DNA of 7,327 bases. Source: Rhodanobacteraceae bacterium. GTDB lineage: Bacteria; Pseudomonadota; Gammaproteobacteria; Xanthomonadales; Rhodanobacteraceae. Below, in pieces: positions 4,843-7,327 of this stretch. Position 1 is the first letter of the stretch; each line of letters starts with the position of its first letter. Both the position numbers and the translations under genes were made by a program. The stretch spans positions 1 to 7,327 of the forward strand of contig JAAXIA010000144.1 of assembly GCA_012270595.1 (NCBI GenBank). The letters are read 5' to 3'. The notes below the pieces were generated by a model, which was not told where the DNA came from, ran no database searches, and worked only from the letters and a program-made list of their open reading frames with translations.

Positions 4843-6669
4843 ATGAGCAGGAAACAACTACTGGTCTTTCTTGGCAGCATCGCATGGATGAGCACCGCCA
4901 TCGGCGGGCCTTTGGTGAGTGTGTCCAAGACGAACATTCTACCTGCCAAGACCGAAAACACGGGTGACGTTGTCAAGCAATATTCGGTAACGTACAACTT
5001 CGTGATCAATAGCGCCGCCGCTAAATACATCAAAAGCATCACAGTGACCCCGGTAAGTTCGGGTACCGGGCAAGTATTCAGTAAAACTTCAAGTAATTGC
5101 GGAAGCAGTATCAAAAGTGCCAGCTGTATGTGGACCGGGGTGTTTAAGGCAACGAAGTCAGGGAAGCACACCATCTACCTTGATTACGGTTACGGTGGCC
5201 TGACCTTTTCAGGCAAAAAAGACACCATGGAAACTACCACTTCGGGGCCGCGTGCCATTAAACCAGCCAGTTTGAGCGTGGCCCTGGATACGGCCTTCGA
5301 TAAGCCTTCAGTTAAACGACTTAAGGTGGAAAATACTGGTGAAAAAGGTATCACCAATTTGGTCGTGAATGTATCTGCGCTGGGGGTTTGGTTTACCCGT
5401 TTTGATGGAACAAACGGTACTACCCCAGTAGGCCCTTGGTGCACAGCGGTGAGTTGCCCCAGTCGCTGTGGTGCTTTAGGTGGTAAATTGAGCGGAGGGG
5501 CAAGCTGCTACGTTTATCTTCGCGCCACCGGCAAGAACACACTCGGTAATATAAAAAGCGAGGATGTGATCATCAGTGGCGCTGGCAAGAGCAAGACCTT
5601 TACCGCAAAAAATGAACGACTGCTCTATGCCGCTGGTAAATTTGTTGCGAACACCAAGGAATATGTCGCCCAGTATGATGGTAGCAGTTGGACCAGCATT
5701 GGTGACGGACCGAAGGGCACTGAATTTAATGAACCTATCAACACCTTGGCTATCGATGCCATGGGTAATCTTTACGCGGGTGGAGCGTTTACTGCTTCAA
5801 GTAATCGCTATGTGGCCAAGTACAATGGCAGTAGCTGGAGCAATATAGGCAGTGGGAAAGCAGGGCAATTGTTTAATGAAAACGTTAATGCCTTGGTCTT
5901 TGATTCGAAGGGTAATCTTTATGCTGGCGGTGACTTTACAGACAGCACGAACCAATATGTGGCCAAGTACAATGGCAGTAGCTGGAGCAATATAGGCAGT
6001 GGGAAAACAGGGAGCTTGTTTAAAAAAGACATTTTCGCGATGGCCTTCGATGCAGATGATAATCTTTACGTTGGCGGTGCTTTCACTGATTCTTCTAGTT
6101 CTAAACAATACGTCGCCAAGTGGAATGGTACAGCCTGGAGTGGCATTGGTTCTGGAGGTGCTACAAAGTTTGCAGCCAATATTCTGACCATCGCAACTGA
6201 TGTGGGAGACGCGGTTTATGTTGCGGGAGCCATCCAAAATGCAACCCCCAAATACTTCGTGGCTAAATACTCTGGCAGTTGGTCCGAAACAGCTATCGGT
6301 GACGGCCCAACTACAAAATTCGATGGTGAGATCTTAACCATGCTGGTCTACAAACCGGGCGGAGTTTATGTTGCAGGCAAGTTTCAGAAAAGCTCCAAAA
6401 ACTTCGTGGCTAAATACGATGGATCCACTTGGAGCAACATTGGCGATGGTCCAAGTGGCAAGGATCGTACCAGCGACGTTAATACGATGGTACTTGATGG
6501 AGCCAATCTTTATGTGGCAGGCAAATATCAGGTGTCCAGTAAAAACACTGTTCAGAAGTACGATGGTACAAGCTGGAGTACAATCGGTGCTGGACCCGCT
6601 TCTTCACAATTTGCCAGTGATGTTAACGTACTAAAATTAAGTAACAAGCTCACGTTGACTGCCAAGTAA
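4843..6669 (+). CDS. exported protein with two N-terminal modules and a putative seven-bladed beta-propeller, 608 aa
   Basis: Function unknown; likely secreted or surface-located. Residues 1-22 are a signal peptide (basic MSRKQ, hydrophobic 6-20, likely cleavage before Gly-Pro at 22-23). Module 1 (about 23-132) has C86 and C95, probably a disulfide, and ends YGYGGLTFSGKKDTMETT; the downstream paralogue shares it. Module 2 (about 140-257), with C200, C205, C209 and C222, resembles the Ig-like 'VENTG...GASC' domains of bacterial surface proteins. Residues 260-602 are seven repeats starting near 260, 310, 359, 408, 458, 508 and 556, with pattern LYxAGxF...YVAKYDGSSWSxIGxG; the closing LTLTAK (603-608) may complete the first or last blade. 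Kelch-like or delta-60-like propellers are alternatives, but I recognise neither firmly. The start is firm: AAGGGGG (4830-4836) lies six bases before ATG 4843. It is followed by a strong terminator (6698-6740). Propellers of this kind often bind ligands or proteins; there are no catalytic residues I can name. Confidence 0.88.
   Translation: MSRKQLLVFLGSIAWMSTAIGGPLVSVSKTNILPAKTENTGDVVKQYSVTYNFVINSAAAKYIKSITVTPVSSGTGQVFSKTSSNCGSSIKSASCMWTGVFKATKSGKHTIYLDYGYGGLTFSGKKDTMETTTSGPRAIKPASLSVALDTAFDKPSVKRLKVENTGEKGITNLVVNVSALGVWFTRFDGTNGTTPVGPWCTAVSCPSRCGALGGKLSGGASCYVYLRATGKNTLGNIKSEDVIISGAGKSKTFTAKNERLLYAAGKFVANTKEYVAQYDGSSWTSIGDGPKGTEFNEPINTLAIDAMGNLYAGGAFTASSNRYVAKYNGSSWSNIGSGKAGQLFNENVNALVFDSKGNLYAGGDFTDSTNQYVAKYNGSSWSNIGSGKTGSLFKKDIFAMAFDADDNLYVGGAFTDSSSSKQYVAKWNGTAWSGIGSGGATKFAANILTIATDVGDAVYVAGAIQNATPKYFVAKYSGSWSETAIGDGPTTKFDGEILTMLVYKPGGVYVAGKFQKSSKNFVAKYDGSTWSNIGDGPSGKDRTSDVNTMVLDGANLYVAGKYQVSSKNTVQKYDGTSWSTIGAGPASSQFASDVNVLKLSNKLTLTAK
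5620..6648 (+). repeat. seven propeller-blade repeats of 141-150 bases, with a 51-base exact duplication
   Basis: The DNA encodes seven units of 50, 49, 49, 50, 50, 48 and 47 codons. Most have diverged, but units 2 and 3 share an exact 51-base match, 5809-5859 and 5956-6006, exactly 147 bases (49 codons) apart. It covers the YVAKYNGSSWSNIGSGK part of the blade, including third codon positions, so it reflects recent duplication or gene conversion rather than protein-level constraint. Units 5 and 6 share a shorter stretch, CTTCGTGGCTAAATAC. Confidence 0.85.
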
Positions 6670-6697
6670 TTGTTTTGGCGCGAGTGTTTTATTCCGG

Positions 6698-6740
6698 AAG
6701 AGGATGGATTAAATCTAGACCATCCTCTTTCCTCCTTTTT
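6698..6740 (+). terminator. rho-independent terminator after the propeller gene
   Basis: AAGAGGATGG (6698-6707) pairs perfectly with CCATCCTCTT (6720-6729) over a 12-base loop, and the right arm runs into a T-rich tract ending TTTTT at 6736-6740. It starts 29 bases after the stop codon of the 608-residue protein. Only 32 bases separate its end from the next ATG (6773), too little for an ordinary promoter and leader, so the next gene probably depends on read-through or on a promoter overlapping the terminator. Confidence 0.85.
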
Positions 6741-6772
6741 CGAAATTGAAATTTTAAAAAGTGAGGTGGAAA

Positions 6773-7327
6773 ATGACGGCAAAGAAATGTTTGGCAAAGA
6801 AATGTTTAATGAGCATGGTGGGATTAAGTGCGATGCTCTGGATGGGAGCTACCTTGGCAGGTCCTTTTGTGACGATTTCCAAATTGAATACTTTGCCTAA
6901 AAAGTTGGATAACAATGCGCGAATCTGGGTGAAGTATCAGTTCATGGTGAATAAACTGGTCGCTAGATACATCAAAAAAATTACTGTGACTCCGGTGGTT
7001 TCAGGTGTCGGGGCATCCTTGCGCGTTGTTTCCAGTAACTGCGCCGCTGTTGACTTAAAGACCAGAGTTTGTCAGTGGGTGGGCGAGTTCAAGGCGACGA
7101 AGAAAGGGCAACACAGTATTCACCTTAACTACGCTTACGGCGGATTGACTTTTAACGGTGCACCGCAGACCATGGAAACCACTGTGTCGGTGGCGCCTTC
7201 TCCGGGGCCTTCTCCGGGGCCTTCTCCGGGGCCTTCTCCGGGGCCTTCTCCGGGGCCTTCTCCGGGGCCTTCTCCGGGGCCTTCTCCAGTAGCTGGTCTT
7301 AGCGTGACGCTGGATGGCACCTTTAGT
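6773..7327 (+). CDS. exported paralogue of the propeller protein, 3' end outside the window (185 codons seen)
   Basis: The frame is open from ATG 6773 to the window end. GAGGTGG (6763-6769) precedes the ATG by 3 bases. Residues 1-29 are a signal peptide with an unusual doubled AKKCL AKKCL head and cleavage probably after TLA, before Gly-Pro at 30-31. Residues 30-137 are the same module as in the upstream protein: GPFVTISKLNTLPKK, YIKKITVTPVVSG, the cysteine pair C90 and C100, FKATKKGQHSIHL and YGGLTFNG...TMETT all align. Residues 142-173 are seven PSPG repeats plus PSPV, a stiff proline-rich linker absent from the upstream protein. Residues 174-185, AGLSVTLDGTFS, match the beginning of that protein's second module (ASLSVALDTAF), so this module probably follows; whether a propeller comes next cannot be seen. 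Function unknown; secretion inferred. Confidence 0.85.
   Translation, partial: MTAKKCLAKKCLMSMVGLSAMLWMGATLAGPFVTISKLNTLPKKLDNNARIWVKYQFMVNKLVARYIKKITVTPVVSGVGASLRVVSSNCAAVDLKTRVCQWVGEFKATKKGQHSIHLNYAYGGLTFNGAPQTMETTVSVAPSPGPSPGPSPGPSPGPSPGPSPGPSPGPSPVAGLSVTLDGTFS
6778..6807 (+). repeat. exact 15-base tandem duplication in the signal-peptide head
   Basis: GGCAAAGAAATGTTT occurs at 6778-6792 and again at 6793-6807 with no gap and no mismatch. In frame it encodes the doubled AKKCL of the signal peptide, doubling its positive charge and adding a second cysteine. The upstream paralogue has a single basic head of normal length, so the duplication is specific to this copy. Confidence 0.9.
7196..7287 (+). 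repeat. 12-base tandem repeat array encoding (Pro-Ser-Pro-Gly)n
   Basis: CCTTCTCCGGGG is repeated seven times without a mismatch (7196-7279), then a partial eighth unit CCTTCTCC continues to 7287 and diverges into AGTA. Each unit is four codons, so copy-number change alters linker length without shifting the frame. The lack of even silent differences between units points to recent expansion by slippage. This is a likely variable-number tandem repeat between strains. Confidence 0.95.

Noticed and set aside
4785..5174. 129-codon minus-strand frame opposite the start of the propeller gene
   Set aside because: Hydrophobic antisense shadow of a beta-rich coding region whose plus-strand frame has a strong ribosome site, signal peptide and paralogue.
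6670..6900. 76-codon plus-strand frame spanning the terminator and the start of the second paralogue
   Set aside because: It runs through the terminator and overlaps, in a different frame, the second exported protein, which is supported by homology and a signal peptide.
7135..7320. 61-codon minus-strand frame with a Gly-Pro-Gly-Glu repeat
   Set aside because: It is the antisense reading of the 12-base repeat array; the plus-strand frame is supported by similarity to the upstream paralogue.

Overview
The window holds a conserved bacterial chromosome-maintenance cluster flanked by exported proteins of unknown function. The order is: a small exported hypothetical protein (198-707); a structured, probably non-coding stretch of about 520 bases; rsmG (16S rRNA methyltransferase), parA and parB; a GT2 glycosyltransferase; then two paralogous exported proteins, the second cut off by the window end. 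All genes recognised are on the plus strand. Base composition is near 50% GC by eye. RsmG, ParA and ParB look proteobacterial, most likely gammaproteobacterial. There is no mnmG next to rsmG, and a DPM1-like GT2 gene follows parB; from memory that order resembles Xanthomonadales, but I hold this placement loosely.

Region by region. Bases 1-197 hold only a possible promoter for the first gene. Bases 708-1229 contain a 64-base imperfect palindrome, a perfect TATAAT hexamer, further hairpins and a 10-codon mini-ORF with a perfect Shine-Dalgarno that overlaps an ATG of rsmG as ATGA. Bases 1230-4573 are the housekeeping block: ParA and ParB (4 bases apart) are the chromosome-segregation ATPase and the CTP-dependent DNA clamp, and RsmG modifies the ribosome. 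The glycosyltransferase probably charges a polyprenyl phosphate with sugar. Bases 4574-4842 contain a doubtful 52-codon ORF, a hairpin and a tandem pair of 16-base repeats just before the next gene.

The distinctive part is 4843-7327. The 608-residue protein has a signal peptide, a two-cysteine N-terminal module, a second Cys-containing beta-sandwich-like module, and seven repeats of 47-50 residues that look like a seven-bladed beta-propeller. After a clear rho-independent terminator comes a paralogue with the same N-terminal module, joined by a (Pro-Ser-Pro-Gly)n linker to the start of the same second module. It runs off the window. DNA-level repeats (51-base exact propeller duplication, 15-base tandem in the signal peptide, 12-base tandem array in the linker) show that this pair is evolving by duplication and slippage. 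The best candidate for something undescribed is this modular exported family with a constant front end and a variable remainder. No mobile element, CRISPR array, tRNA or rRNA was recognised.
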